A program made the position numbers and the translations under genes. Positions 36,345 to 45,911 of a stretch of DNA of 64,000 nt are shown in pieces. The notes beneath the pieces are model-generated. The model was not told where the DNA came from, searched no databases, and saw only the letters and a list, made by a program, of their open reading frames with translations. Numbering within the stretch: the first letter of the stretch is position 1; the number at the start of each line of letters is the position of its first letter. The stretch comes from CAYYJR01 sp964472305 (GTDB lineage Bacteria; Armatimonadota; Hebobacteria; CAIYQO01), in assembly GCA_964472305.1 (NCBI GenBank), contig CAYYJR010000008.1:1-64000 (forward strand). Direction: 5' to 3'.

Positions 36345-38348
36345 CTATCCGCTGGAATGCATTATCTGTCGTACCTGCTGCCACCCCTCGGTGATGGTGC
36401 GGCGCACACGCTCGAACGGCCCTTCCGGCACTGGCGGATTGAGCAACTCGGCGATAATCGGATCGGCACTGAGGCGGGCCAACAATGCCGGCGCCTCCTC
36501 GCGAACGCGCTCAAAATCCGCGTCGGCCCCCGCATGACGGCGCAATCCGCGCAACGCGGCTCCGCGAATCAGGATTCCTGCCGCGGCATCGGGCATCAAC
36601 GCCAGCAGGCGCTCCGCCGTCGCCAGCGCTTCGCGCCAGCGCCGCCGGTGCAGTTGGAAGAAACCGAGCCAGAAACAGGTATCTACGTTTTGCGGATCCA
36701 GTTGCACCGCCTGGCGCAGCAGCTTCACCGCATTGCCCAACCGTCCCATGCTGGCATACGTCAATCCCTGCTGCACCAACACTTCGGGATCACCAGGCAA
36801 CAACCGCCAGGCTGTGTCCAGATCGCGTAATGCCTCATCAGGCCGATCGCTGTCGCGCAGCACCAGCGCACGCCCCAGTCGCAGCCGGGCATCCTGCGGC
36901 AATGTCTCCACTCCGGCATCCGCCATTGCCAGCGCCTCGTCATACCGATTCAGCAGGCACAGCGCCTTAATGCCGAGCAGGTAGGCGAAAGGCCGTTGAA
37001 AATCCTCATCTAACACTTCGTGCGCAAGACGCAGCGCGTCTTCGGGCTGTCCGCTGTCCAGCAGCACATCGGCATACAACCCTTTCAGCATGATCGACTC
37101 CGCGCCATGCCGTGCTACCGCCGCGCCGAACCACTCAAGGCGCTCCGCCGCCGACGCGTGCTCGGTGAGCGCCTGATGGATGCGCATGACCAGTTCTTCA
37201 TTCTCTACTGCCAGGTCCAGCGCGGTGTGAAAGCCCATCTTCGCCTGCGGCTGGCGCCCGCACAACAACTCCGCGAAGGCCAGGTTATAGTGCAGGCGAT
37301 AACTCTGTGGCTGCAATTCGATAGCCAGCTTGCCCACCGCCGCCGCCTGCGGATACTGCTCTAACGCCAGGTGACAGAGGAACTGTTGCTCGTAGGCCTC
37401 CAGCGCACGCGGCGCCAGGCGGGCATATTGCTGGAAATCCTCCAGAGCGGTGGAATAATTCGCCATCTGATAATAGATCATGCCGCGGCGATAATAACCA
37501 TACGGCTCATCCGGGTAATCGTCCAGATAACTGCCAATCCATTCCAGCGCCACCGCATACTCACCGCGTTCCGCCGCCAGCCGCGCGCGCAACAACGCGG
37601 TGTGCGGCGCGTGCGGCTCGAACGATTCCAATGCAGCGAGCGCCGTCTCCGCCTGCACGTGAAAGCCCAAATCGGCCAACAGGTCCACCTTCAAGCGCAG
37701 TGCGGGGAGGAAGGACGCCTTCAACGTCAGACAACGGTCGCACGCGGCCAGCGCCTCCGTCCCCTGTTCCAGCGTGACATGCGCCAACGCTTCGGCAAAA
37801 TGCGATTCAGGATCGTCGGAGCGCATTGCCACGCACGCCTGCGCATCCTCCAGTGCATGCGGATAATCGCCGAGTTGGCGATACAGATGCGAGCGGCGCG
37901 CCAGCGCCAGATGATCGTTTGGCACAACGGCGAGATACGAGGTCAGGCGATGGATGGCCTCGGAGTAGTCGCCGTCTTCTTCCAGCAACAACGCGCGGTT
38001 GAGGAAGACGCCGGGGGTGTTCGGATCGATCGCTTCCGCGCGGTTCAGCGTATCTTCCGCGTCCACCCGCTTGCCCAGCATCAACAACGCCTGCGCCCGG
38101 CGTGACAACACCTCGGCGTTATCGGGATGCATGGCGAGAAAGGCATCCAGATCGCGCAACGTACGAGCGGGCTCGCCGGCCAGCCAGTGCACGACCGCCA
38201 TACGCACCAGCACTTCCCCGTTCCACGGCTCGCGCTCAGACCAGGCGTGCAGCAACTCCAGCGCTTGCGCGTAATGTCCTGCTTTGACAAAGGTATCCAG
38301 TTGCTGTTCGCGCTCCGACCGGTATGCGTTCTCGTCGTTGTTATACAT
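36345..38348 (-). CDS. Tetratricopeptide repeat protein
   Basis: A 667-residue protein made almost entirely of TPR-type helical pairs of about 34 residues, for example AGHYAQALELLHAWSEREPWNG and YSTALEDFQQYARLAPRALE. No signal peptide or membrane helix is visible, so it is probably a cytoplasmic scaffold. The start was placed at 38348 (ATG after GTGGGAA); a GTG four codons upstream is possible. It is followed by the hydrolase-like gene after 30 bases. The partner protein is not evident. Confidence 0.88.
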   Translation of the reverse strand: MYNNDENAYRSEREQQLDTFVKAGHYAQALELLHAWSEREPWNGEVLVRMAVVHWLAGEPARTLRDLDAFLAMHPDNAEVLSRRAQALLMLGKRVDAEDTLNRAEAIDPNTPGVFLNRALLLEEDGDYSEAIHRLTSYLAVVPNDHLALARRSHLYRQLGDYPHALEDAQACVAMRSDDPESHFAEALAHVTLEQGTEALAACDRCLTLKASFLPALRLKVDLLADLGFHVQAETALAALESFEPHAPHTALLRARLAAERGEYAVALEWIGSYLDDYPDEPYGYYRRGMIYYQMANYSTALEDFQQYARLAPRALEAYEQQFLCHLALEQYPQAAAVGKLAIELQPQSYRLHYNLAFAELLCGRQPQAKMGFHTALDLAVENEELVMRIHQALTEHASAAERLEWFGAAVARHGAESIMLKGLYADVLLDSGQPEDALRLAHEVLDEDFQRPFAYLLGIKALCLLNRYDEALAMADAGVETLPQDARLRLGRALVLRDSDRPDEALRDLDTAWRLLPGDPEVLVQQGLTYASMGRLGNAVKLLRQAVQLDPQNVDTCFWLGFFQLHRRRWREALATAERLLALMPDAAAGILIRGAALRGLRRHAGADADFERVREEAPALLARLSADPIIAELLNPPVPEGPFERVRRTITEGWQQVRQIMHSSG

Positions 38349-38549
38349 AATTCCCACCACGCTTCCGCGGAGCCTTGCCTGCGGATTGTCTCGCAGCTAT
38401 CATTGCCCACGCCACGATACGTTAGACATGCGAGGTGGTCGGAATTGCACATCCTTGTCGAATGGTGCATCGCGAGTGATGACGTAAAGACGGCCCCCGT
38501 GGTGAGCCGCCTTCACGCGTGTCCGGAGTGGCAATCAGCGAACAACAGG

Positions 38550-38717
38550 TCAAAATCCCTCATTGGACGCGTGCAATACCTTGCACTTCTCACGAGTGCA
38601 ATGTGTGCCGCAAACCGGACAAGTCCCCTCATCTTTGCCTTCGGTCGGATACATCTCTCCACAGCGGGGGCAGCGGAAGACCTCTTCCGTCGTGCCGGTA
38701 TGACTCGGTTCCGCCAT
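38550..38717 (-). CDS. Small zinc-ribbon protein
   Basis: A 55-residue protein with CPRCGEMYPTEG and CPVCG, a four-cysteine zinc or iron knuckle resembling the rubredoxin/zinc-ribbon group, followed by another two cysteines. GGGAGGG precedes the ATG at 38717; the ten-residue extension upstream includes this ribosome site and is rejected. No partner or function is evident. Confidence 0.7.
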   Translation of the reverse strand: MAEPSHTGTTEEVFRCPRCGEMYPTEGKDEGTCPVCGTHCTREKCKVLHASNEGF

Positions 38718-38971
38718 GACACCCTCCTCCCGGCCTGTGCCGAACATGCGCGTTGCGTCGGATCACCTCCGGCGATCCTCACTCACCATTCCCCAACATG
38801 CACAATGGAGAACGTTAGTTTGTAATAAAGGATGCACAGCAGCAAGCAGACCACACGCATATGTTCCCGCAACTTTTCCGCATCTGCTTGTGCGCATGAA
38901 GGCAGGAGATGATATCCGTCGAATATTATGAGGTGACCGGGTGAAAGTATACGAGTCGGAAGGTAGGCGTG

Positions 38972-40153
38972 ATGCGATTACGTGACGTGATCGGGATCTG
39001 CTGGGTGCTGAGCGGGATCGTTGTACCGCCCGCCTGGGGGATTCCCTGTGAGGTATATCCCGTACCTCCGGAGACGCACACCGGCAGCGGTTATACCGCC
39101 GTGCAGTGCGGATCGGACGGCAGAGTGTACCTGGGCACCACCTTCAATGGCGGGAGCGCGCACCTGGTGCGTTTCGATCCCGCGACGAAAAAATGGGACG
39201 ACCTGTTCAACGCGCACCAGGCGACGCGTGAGTTGGGCGTCGGACTGGATGCGCAGGCGAAATTCCACGCCCGATTGCTGGTGGACGCAGACGGCACGGT
39301 CTGGGCAGCGACGAAGCAGGGGAACGAAGATTTCACCAACCGTCCCGAATACGGCGAGAGCCGTAGCGGCTACCCCGGCGGGCACCTGTTTTCATATGAT
39401 CCGAAGACCAGCGCCGTCGTCGATCACGGCATCCTGTTGAAACAGGAAGGACTGCTGGGCGGCGCCATCGACCGCGTGCGCAAGCGGCTGTATTACGTCA
39501 GCGATCCCAAAGGGCATTTTCTCATTTACGATATCGCGACCAACCGCGTGCGCGACCTGGGCACGATTGGTCCGGCAGTGCGTTACCTGGCTCTCGACGC
39601 CAACGGCCGCGTATTCGGCCCCGGCGGCGTCCTGCCCGGCCAGGACACCCCTAGCCTGTTCATGTATGATCCCACGACGGACAAGTTGTCCCAGCTCGCG
39701 GTGATGCTCACCGGGTTGGCGGCCGACTATCGCACGCCTTACGTGCTGGTGCCCAATGCCGCGGGCAACCGGTTGTTCGGCTGTGCCATCGGCGGTAAAT
39801 ATGTGATGGATTTCGACCTCAACACCATCATGCTGGATGACAAGACGCCGCTGGCGAACGGCAGCATTCTCTGCCGGCACCCGGCAGCGGTAACTCCCCC
39901 CGGCGACCAGCACGCGGGAACGCTGGGGCAGGATGGCTGCTTCTATTTTCCCAATGACGGCAAGCTGATGCGCTACGACCCGACGCACAAGCGCGTCGAT
40001 GATCTGGGTGCCATCGAGGTACCAGACGGTGGTCGCCTGGGCAATCCGCAAGGCGCCTGCGTCGGACCGGACGGCACGCTCTACCTGCAATACATTATAC
40101 CCTATCAACTGCTGGTGTTTCCTAAACTGACCGTGCCCGGAGGTGAAAAATGA
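38972..40153 (+). CDS. Secreted propeller-like protein 1
   Basis: A 393-residue protein with an N-terminal signal peptide ending near PPAWG. The body has repeated beta-propeller-like blades with D-G-x-V/T-W/Y patterns (DGRVYLGTTF, DGTVWAATKQ, DGTLYLQYI) and phrases such as HLVRFDPATKKWDD and LFMYDPTTDKLSQL. Such repeats fold into six- to eight-bladed propellers that bind ligands or act on sugars or lactones; no catalytic signature is recognised. The start at 38972 follows GGAAGGTAGG. The stop overlaps the ATG of propeller protein 2 (ATGA). Confidence 0.8.
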   Translation: MRLRDVIGICWVLSGIVVPPAWGIPCEVYPVPPETHTGSGYTAVQCGSDGRVYLGTTFNGGSAHLVRFDPATKKWDDLFNAHQATRELGVGLDAQAKFHARLLVDADGTVWAATKQGNEDFTNRPEYGESRSGYPGGHLFSYDPKTSAVVDHGILLKQEGLLGGAIDRVRKRLYYVSDPKGHFLIYDIATNRVRDLGTIGPAVRYLALDANGRVFGPGGVLPGQDTPSLFMYDPTTDKLSQLAVMLTGLAADYRTPYVLVPNAAGNRLFGCAIGGKYVMDFDLNTIMLDDKTPLANGSILCRHPAAVTPPGDQHAGTLGQDGCFYFPNDGKLMRYDPTHKRVDDLGAIEVPDGGRLGNPQGACVGPDGTLYLQYIIPYQLLVFPKLTVPGGEK

Positions 40154-41082
40154 CGCACCGATGCGCCATCATCCTGCTGTTCACCCTGCTGCTGGTCGCG
40201 CGGTTTGCGACGGCGGCGCCGGGATTATTTCAGCATCTCGCGACGCCTCCGCTGCCGTATGCGCCGGGCGAACGGAGCGTCAGCCGATTGCTGCTGCTGG
40301 GCAAGACGGTATACGGGATCATCGCCCTCGGCGGTGCGAAAGCGTATCTGTTCAGCGTCAAAGGCACCATCACACCGCTGGATGCGCTGCCGGGCATCAC
40401 CGTGCCGCCACTCGATGTGCTGGGCAATCCGGCGCGCCCCTGGGCATGGGATCCCATGCGTAAACGCGGCTATTCGTTATCGGAAACCGGCGTGCTGCTG
40501 TCCTACGCCGACGATGGCAAATGCACCGAACTCGGTGCGGTGGCCGGCACACGCCCCTTCGAGGCAACCGGATATCAGGTGTCGCGAGCGCTGGCACTGG
40601 ACGCAACGGGCGTCGTCTACACCGCGGGTGACGGCGGCGCCATCCACGCCTATACGCCGGGCACCAACAAGCTGGAAAAACTCTCTGCCCGCGTGCCCGC
40701 GGTGCGCGGGCGTGAACCTTGGGCCAGTCTGGACGCCGCGGTATTCGGCCCGGACGGTCTGCTCTACGGCGGCTCCTTCGATGGCTATCTTTTCACCTTT
40801 AATCCGAAGAGCAATGAGGTGATCAACCTGGGCAAACCCTTCCGCGCGCAACGCATCCAGGGATTGGCCTTTCGCAAAGGGAAACTTTATGGCATCGGCG
40901 GTGACGAAGACGGCATCCCGCGCACTTTCAACTTCGATCCCCGTACGCGCGGCTTCGAACTGGGCGGACCGCCGGCCAGCGGTTTCGAACCCATTGGCGC
41001 CATGCTCGCTGATGCCGACGGGAATATCTACTTCAGCACCGTCGGCCGGCTAGCTAACCTGCATATCTGGGCAGTAGAATGA
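40150..41082 (+). CDS. Secreted propeller-like protein 2
   Basis: A 310-residue protein with a clear signal peptide (CAIILLFTLLLVARFATAA) and propeller-like blades (DAAVFGPDGLLYGGSFDGYL, FTFNPKSNEVINLG, ADGNIYFSTVG). It resembles its upstream neighbour in design and is translationally coupled to it by an ATGA overlap with GGAGGTG upstream, so the two probably act together outside the cytoplasmic membrane. A hairpin 14 bases after the stop ends the unit. Function not known. Confidence 0.8.
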   Translation: MTHRCAIILLFTLLLVARFATAAPGLFQHLATPPLPYAPGERSVSRLLLLGKTVYGIIALGGAKAYLFSVKGTITPLDALPGITVPPLDVLGNPARPWAWDPMRKRGYSLSETGVLLSYADDGKCTELGAVAGTRPFEATGYQVSRALALDATGVVYTAGDGGAIHAYTPGTNKLEKLSARVPAVRGREPWASLDAAVFGPDGLLYGGSFDGYLFTFNPKSNEVINLGKPFRAQRIQGLAFRKGKLYGIGGDEDGIPRTFNFDPRTRGFELGGPPASGFEPIGAMLADADGNIYFSTVGRLANLHIWAVE

Positions 41083-41096
41083 TGGCGTCGGGATGA

Positions 41097-41124
41097 ACCG
41101 CCGCTGACGCGGAGCAGCGGCGGT
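41097..41124 (+). terminator. Terminator hairpin after the propeller operon
   Basis: A perfect 10-bp stem (41097-41106 with 41115-41124) with an 8-base loop, followed by GGATTTACCC. Bases 41125-41399 before the helicase gene hold nothing that I recognise. Confidence 0.6.
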
Positions 41125-41399
41125 GGATTTACCCGCGGGACCATACCTGTCGGACGCCGTGAAGCCGCGTGGTTACGCAATACCGGACTGCCTCACCCCT
41201 ATGGGGTTGCACCCGGCGGCCATACCGAAAAGCACTCGATCAGACGCGGTGCTTACACTGCGGAACCCGTGCGCTAATACGGTCATCCGGTGGCGCAGTT
41301 CCGGGTGTGCATTCACGGAGCTACAAAACGAGCCCGGCGTGCCACGGCGGGTGCGCACGACCATCGACTCACCTTGGTGGAAAGTATCAGGATATTGAC

Positions 41400-44300
41400 A
41401 TGCCACTGAACGAGCCACAGCAGGCGGCAGCCGATACGCGCGTGCCCACGGTGCTGGTTTCCGCCGGGGCGGGATCGGGCAAAACGCGAGTGCTCACCGC
41501 ACGGTATCTCGAACTGGTGCGTGCGGAACGGTGCCCGCTCGACCGCATTCTCACGCTCACCTTCACGCGCAAGGCTGCGCAGGAGATGCGGGCGCGCATT
41601 GCAGCGGGATTGCATGATGCCGGACTAGACGGGTTGCGGCGCGAGTTGGCGCATGCGCCCATCGGCACCATTCACGGCTTCTGCGAACGCGTGCTGCGCG
41701 AACATGCGCTACAGGCGGGTATCGATCCCAACTTTCGCGTACTCGACGAGGCGGAGGCGCATACCCTGCAGGAGAATGCCCTCGACGCGGTATTCGAAGA
41801 GGTGTGGCGCGGTACCCAGCAGGAGCGCGAGGAGATCGGACGCCTGTTGCTCGATTTCCCACACACCGACCTGCGCGCATCGCTGTTGTCCGTCTTTCGG
41901 TATGCCCGCACGCGCGGCGTGTCGCCGGCGGCGATCCTTCCCGCGCCCATCGCCGATCTACCCGCCGCGACCGTGCGTTTCCGTGGGGCGGTAGAGGCAT
42001 TGCTGGCGTTGCCGGGCGGGGGCAAGTGGCCGGAGGCGCTGGCAGGCGTCGACGCGGCGTTCCGGGCATGGTCGCCGTTACTCGACGCGCCGGGCGGCTT
42101 CGCGTGGGATACCTTCTTCACCATCAAAAACGGCGTCAGCGCGTTGACCCCCGCCGGCGGGCCCAAGGAGACGGCGAAGACAGCGCGCGACGCGGTGAAA
42201 AAGGCCGCCGGCGACTGGTTAAGCGCCTACCTTGACCGCGCCGCGCAACCCTACCTGGCTGCCTTCATCGTGCTGCTGAAGCGACTGGAGCGCGCGTATC
42301 GCCGGGAGCGCGACGAGCAGGGACTGCTCGATTTCGAGGATATATTGCTCATCACCCGCGAATTGCTGGTGGAACAGCCCGACGGGGTGGCTGGCGAATA
42401 TTATCGCAAGCGCTTTCGCCAGGTGATGGTGGACGAATTCCAGGACACCAATCCGCTGCAGTTCAGCCTGATCCAGGCCTTTCAAGGCGACGGGCATCTC
42501 TTTCTGGTGGGTGATGTAAAGCAGGCCATCTATCGTTTCATCGGCAGTGACGTACAGGTGTTTCTCGATCAGGAACGGCGCATCGCCCGGCTGCGCACCG
42601 CCGGACAGCGCATCGCCATGACCGCAAATTATCGCACGCGCCCGGAAGTGCTGCAGCCGCTGAACGCACTGTTTACCGCGCTGTGGGCGAACGAGGGAGC
42701 GGACGGTTTCACCTTCGAAGCGCTCGATGCCGCCGCCACGTTCATCCCGAAGGCCGAACCCGCCATCGAGCTGGCGCTGTGGCCTGCCGGCGAAGGAAAC
42801 GCCAGCGAGTTGCGCACGCGTGAGGCGTGCTGGATCGCTCGCCGCATCCTGCAACTCACGGGTCGTTCCGGCACTGCTGCGCTGCAGGTGACGCGCGCAC
42901 CGGAGCATGCTGACGACGCACCGGCGCCGCGCGATGCAACGTTCGGCGACATCATCCTGCTCTTCCGCGCGTCCACCGACATTCCCCGCTATGAGGACGC
43001 ACTGCGCCGCGCTGGCATTCCGCTCTACGTGGTGAGTGGTCGCGGTTTCTACCAGGCGCGCGAGGTGCAGGACCTGATCTTCCTGCTGGCGGCGTTGGAG
43101 AATCCATGCGATGACTTCTCCCTCGCCGTGGTGTTGCGCTCACCGCTGGTGGGAGTGAGCGAAGAGACCCTTTATTGGCTGTCGCGTGATTGGCGCGCGT
43201 GGACGGCTGACACGGCGTATCCGGCGGATATCCGCACCGCGCCGCAGTTCGGGCGACTGTGGGAGGCTATCGCACAGGCGGAGGCACTGCCGCCGCTCAC
43301 GATAGAAGACCGCGAAGCATTGCTGCGTTTCCGCGCGCTGGCGCACGAATTGCACGAACTGCTGCCGGCGGGACAACCGTTGGACCTGATCGATATGATC
43401 CTGGAGCGCACCGGCTACGCATCGGGATTGCTGGCCGGCGAAGGCGGCGAACAACGCTACGCCAACGTGCAGAAGCTGCGCGAGGTGGCGGCGGAATTCC
43501 AACGACGAGGTATTTTCGACCTGACCGACTTCCGGCGCTATCTGACCCAACTGGAGGCGTTGGCGCCCCGCGAGGCCAGTGCCCCGCTGGACGTGGAAGG
43601 CAGCCCGGTGGTGCGGCTGATGACGATCCACGCCGCGAAGGGATTGGAAGCGCCCATCGTCTTCCTGGCCGACGGCGGACGCGAGCCGAATGCACCAGGC
43701 GATTCCTTCGTACTCACCCCGGCGGGATTGAGCGGCAAATTGCCGTCGCCGGATGGCGGACGCGAACAACCCGCCGCCTATCGTGACGCGGTAGCCGGAT
43801 TGATAGAAGACGACCGACGTGAAGCGGAACGCCTGCTCTATGTGGCCCTCACCCGTGCGCGCGAACACCTCATCTGCGGTGGCTTTACGAAATTTCCCGG
43901 CACCGGCAACGGCGGCAGCTACGCCGATCTACTCGCCGGCCTGCTGGGGCTCGACGGACCGGTTGCAGCGGATTGTGACCTGCCGCTGGCATATGCCGGC
44001 GAGACGTATCCCGTCCGCGCCTGGGCGCCGAAAACACTGCGCGCGGTGGAGGCGCAGGAACCGCCCGACCTGTCGCCGACGCTGTGGGAAGCGCACACCT
44101 CCATCCTGTTGACCGGGGCGCCGCTGCCCATAGCCACGGACGCTGCGGCGGTAGAACGCTTCACGCAAGCGGTAGCGCGCCTGCAACCGCTGGCGACGAC
44201 ACGGCGCGAAAGCCCGTTGCGCGTGGGCGTGAACCGCGCGATCTGCTACGCGAAATGCCCGCGTCAATACTGGTTCCGCCATGTGCTGCAACACGACGTA

Positions 44301-44963
44301 GCGCCGCGCATCGCCTTCACGGACGATGAAGCACCGCGGGAGACGGAGGAGCGCGAACAGGTAGACGACACCGCCTTCGGACTGTTGCTGCACGGGGTGT
44401 TGCAGCGGGCGACGTTTTCACCCAATCTGCTTGCACAGGTGCCGGCGCTGCTCGCTTCCGCCGCGCGAGAATTGGACATCGCCGCCGGCGCGGGAGACGA
44501 AGCGCGGCTGTTGGAATGCCTGCGCCGCTTGATGGCGCTGCCGGTCTTCGACGGGCTGTGCGGCGCAACGGAGATTCACCGCGAGTTGCACTTCATCGTG
44601 CGGGAACGCCAGGTGATGGCATCCGGCATCATCGACGTGCTGGCGCGCAACGGGAAGGACTGGTGGATTCTCGATTACAAATCGGGGCATCCCTCCTCCG
44701 ATCACGCCCGCCAAGTGGGCGTCTATGCGCTGGGCGTGCAACAGGCACTCGGCATCACCCCTCGACGCGTCCTGCTGGCCTATCTCGCCACCGACACCCC
44801 GCGCCCGGTGCGCGATGAACCGGTGACCCCCGCGCAACTCGACGACGCCCGTCGCCTGCTCCTCGACGCCGGCGACGGCATCCGCCGCGAAGACTTCCAC
44901 CCCACCCCGGGCCGCCATTGCGCAAGCTGCCCCTTCCTGACCGCCTGCCCCGCGGGACAATAG
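41400..44963 (+). CDS. Single-chain UvrD-type helicase with Fe-S PD-(D/E)XK nuclease domain (AddA-like)
   Basis: A 1187-residue DNA repair enzyme, expected to resect double-strand breaks. The superfamily 1A helicase has Walker A LVSAGAGSGKT (Lys28), motif Ia TLTFTRKAAQEMRARI, Walker B MVDEFQDTNPLQ, VGDVKQAIYRF, and motif VI VALTRAREHL. The C-terminal nuclease has GIIDVL and WWILDYKSGH. A cysteine set C-Xn-C-x2-C-x5-C (ICYAKCPRQ and HCASCPFLTACP) matches the iron-sulfur staple of AddB, Cas4 and Dna2 nucleases. No addB gene lies beside it, so both activities may sit in one chain. Its start at 41400 is preceded only by a weak AGGA; longer readings upstream contain no domain. Confidence 0.9.
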   Translation: MPLNEPQQAAADTRVPTVLVSAGAGSGKTRVLTARYLELVRAERCPLDRILTLTFTRKAAQEMRARIAAGLHDAGLDGLRRELAHAPIGTIHGFCERVLREHALQAGIDPNFRVLDEAEAHTLQENALDAVFEEVWRGTQQEREEIGRLLLDFPHTDLRASLLSVFRYARTRGVSPAAILPAPIADLPAATVRFRGAVEALLALPGGGKWPEALAGVDAAFRAWSPLLDAPGGFAWDTFFTIKNGVSALTPAGGPKETAKTARDAVKKAAGDWLSAYLDRAAQPYLAAFIVLLKRLERAYRRERDEQGLLDFEDILLITRELLVEQPDGVAGEYYRKRFRQVMVDEFQDTNPLQFSLIQAFQGDGHLFLVGDVKQAIYRFIGSDVQVFLDQERRIARLRTAGQRIAMTANYRTRPEVLQPLNALFTALWANEGADGFTFEALDAAATFIPKAEPAIELALWPAGEGNASELRTREACWIARRILQLTGRSGTAALQVTRAPEHADDAPAPRDATFGDIILLFRASTDIPRYEDALRRAGIPLYVVSGRGFYQAREVQDLIFLLAALENPCDDFSLAVVLRSPLVGVSEETLYWLSRDWRAWTADTAYPADIRTAPQFGRLWEAIAQAEALPPLTIEDREALLRFRALAHELHELLPAGQPLDLIDMILERTGYASGLLAGEGGEQRYANVQKLREVAAEFQRRGIFDLTDFRRYLTQLEALAPREASAPLDVEGSPVVRLMTIHAAKGLEAPIVFLADGGREPNAPGDSFVLTPAGLSGKLPSPDGGREQPAAYRDAVAGLIEDDRREAERLLYVALTRAREHLICGGFTKFPGTGNGGSYADLLAGLLGLDGPVAADCDLPLAYAGETYPVRAWAPKTLRAVEAQEPPDLSPTLWEAHTSILLTGAPLPIATDAAAVERFTQAVARLQPLATTRRESPLRVGVNRAICYAKCPRQYWFRHVLQHDVAPRIAFTDDEAPRETEEREQVDDTAFGLLLHGVLQRATFSPNLLAQVPALLASAARELDIAAGAGDEARLLECLRRLMALPVFDGLCGATEIHRELHFIVRERQVMASGIIDVLARNGKDWWILDYKSGHPSSDHARQVGVYALGVQQALGITPRRVLLAYLATDTPRPVRDEPVTPAQLDDARRLLLDAGDGIRREDFHPTPGRHCASCPFLTACPAGQ

Positions 44964-45006
44964 GTGCGGGTGGCAGTGGGAGTGGGAGTTGCATTTTTTT
45001 ACCCTT

Positions 45007-45147
45007 GGCGCGGCTGCGACCGAGCTTCCAGACTGAGAATCACTGACGAAAATGGACAAAAGGACGTGACAGACATGATGGCCTGTGACGTGCTTGTTGC
45101 TGTTCTCGTCGGAGATTCGTATCTGGAAACTCGGTCGCAGATGCGCC
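45007..45147. repeat. Long imperfect inverted repeat (141-nt hairpin)
   Basis: The two halves of this intergenic segment are imperfect reverse complements over almost their full length. The outer arms (45007-45032 and 45122-45147) pair with few mismatches, including CTGCGACCGAG with CTCGGTCGCAG; the inner arms (45037-45074 and 45081-45118) pair about two thirds of positions. It is far longer than an intrinsic terminator. A MITE-like element, a structured RNA, or a decayed inverted duplication are possible. No target-site duplication or second copy was found in the window. Confidence 0.6.
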
Positions 45148-45208
45148 GTAGGACTCACAGGCCGGACTCTCGCCCTGTTCCAAACAGTGACTATTCCTTC
45201 TCACTTGC

Positions 45209-45243
45209 CACTTGTCACCCGTCACTTGTCACCCGTTACCCGT
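45209..45243. repeat. 14-bp tandem repeat at the end of the second DtxR-FeoA gene
   Basis: CACTTGTCACCCGT occurs twice without interruption (45209-45222 and 45223-45236) and is followed by a partial unit TACCCGT. The repeat spans the minus-strand stop codon of the regulator gene, so slippage here would change its C-terminus. Confidence 0.75.
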
Positions 45244-45902
45244 CGCACGTAAATGTCGCCGGCGAGGGGAGTATCGAGGGCGATCTGGGTTTGGTTAACC
45301 TGAAAGACGACGCTGGGGAAGGTTTGGATGACGGCGATGGGGGAGCCGGGGAGCACGCCCAGCGCCATCAGCTTTTGCATCGTCTCCGGCTGGTAGCTTG
45401 ACAGGTAGGCGATGGCGCCGCAGTCGCCGGATTTCATCTCGGCGAGGGAGACAATGACCGCGGTGGCCGCGCCTTTTCGCTCGCGACAGCAGTGGCCCGG
45501 CGGGATGACGCGGCCATGCGGACAGGTTTTCGGATGGCCCAGCAGCGTGCAAATATGCTCGTCAATGCCGTGGTGCAGCGAGTGTTCGAACTCACAGGCG
45601 GCGGCGTCCACCCGGTCACCGTGGACATGCATGACGTCGTGCAGCAGCCGTTCCGCCAGCCGGTGACGACGCACCGCGCCTTCCGCGTGCACCCGCCCCG
45701 CCGAGGTCAGCCGCATGGCACCGCCTTCGTGACGCGCAATCTGGTGGCGCAGCAACTCGCCCAGTACGCGGTCATCCGGCAGCGCGAGTTCCGCGCCTTC
45801 CCCTTCGACGTCGCGCATGTACAGGCGCTCCAGGTAATCCTCCGCCAGCGGGCTCAACGTGATACTCACCGCCGGCTGAGCGGTCTTCGTGTGACGCAAC
45901 AT
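45222..45902 (-). CDS. DtxR-family/FeoA fusion protein with eroded DNA-binding domain
   Basis: A 226-residue protein. The middle (GRVHAEGAVRRHRLAERLLHDVM...HSLHHGIDEHICTLLGHPKTCPHG, given in parts) is the DtxR dimerisation and metal-binding domain. The last 75 residues (about 150-226) form a FeoA/SH3-like domain (VSLAEMKSGDCGAIAYLS; LPGSPIAVIQTFPSVVFQV). The N-terminal winged helix is about 11 residues shorter than in its paralogue at 48.2-48.9 kb and lacks the recognisable recognition helix, so DNA binding is doubtful. It is the last gene of the feo operon and may provide FeoA function for FeoB. Confidence 0.85.
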   Translation of the reverse strand: MLRHTKTAQPAVSITLSPLAEDYLERLYMRDVEGEGAELALPDDRVLGELLRHQIARHEGGAMRLTSAGRVHAEGAVRRHRLAERLLHDVMHVHGDRVDAAACEFEHSLHHGIDEHICTLLGHPKTCPHGRVIPPGHCCRERKGAATAVIVSLAEMKSGDCGAIAYLSSYQPETMQKLMALGVLPGSPIAVIQTFPSVVFQVNQTQIALDTPLAGDIYVRRVTGDK

Positions 45903-45911
45903 AGGTATCCT

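Noticed and set aside
35727..36830. 367-codon plus-strand frame
   Set aside because: Antisense to the hydrolase-like and TPR genes, with no recognisable protein features.
41123..41398. 91-codon frame before the helicase gene
   Set aside because: No ribosome site, no family resemblance, and it starts inside a terminator hairpin.
45007..45147. Long hairpin as a simple transcription terminator
   Set aside because: It is about 140 bases with many internal mismatches, and its T-run lies on the upstream side for the plus strand; too large for an intrinsic terminator.
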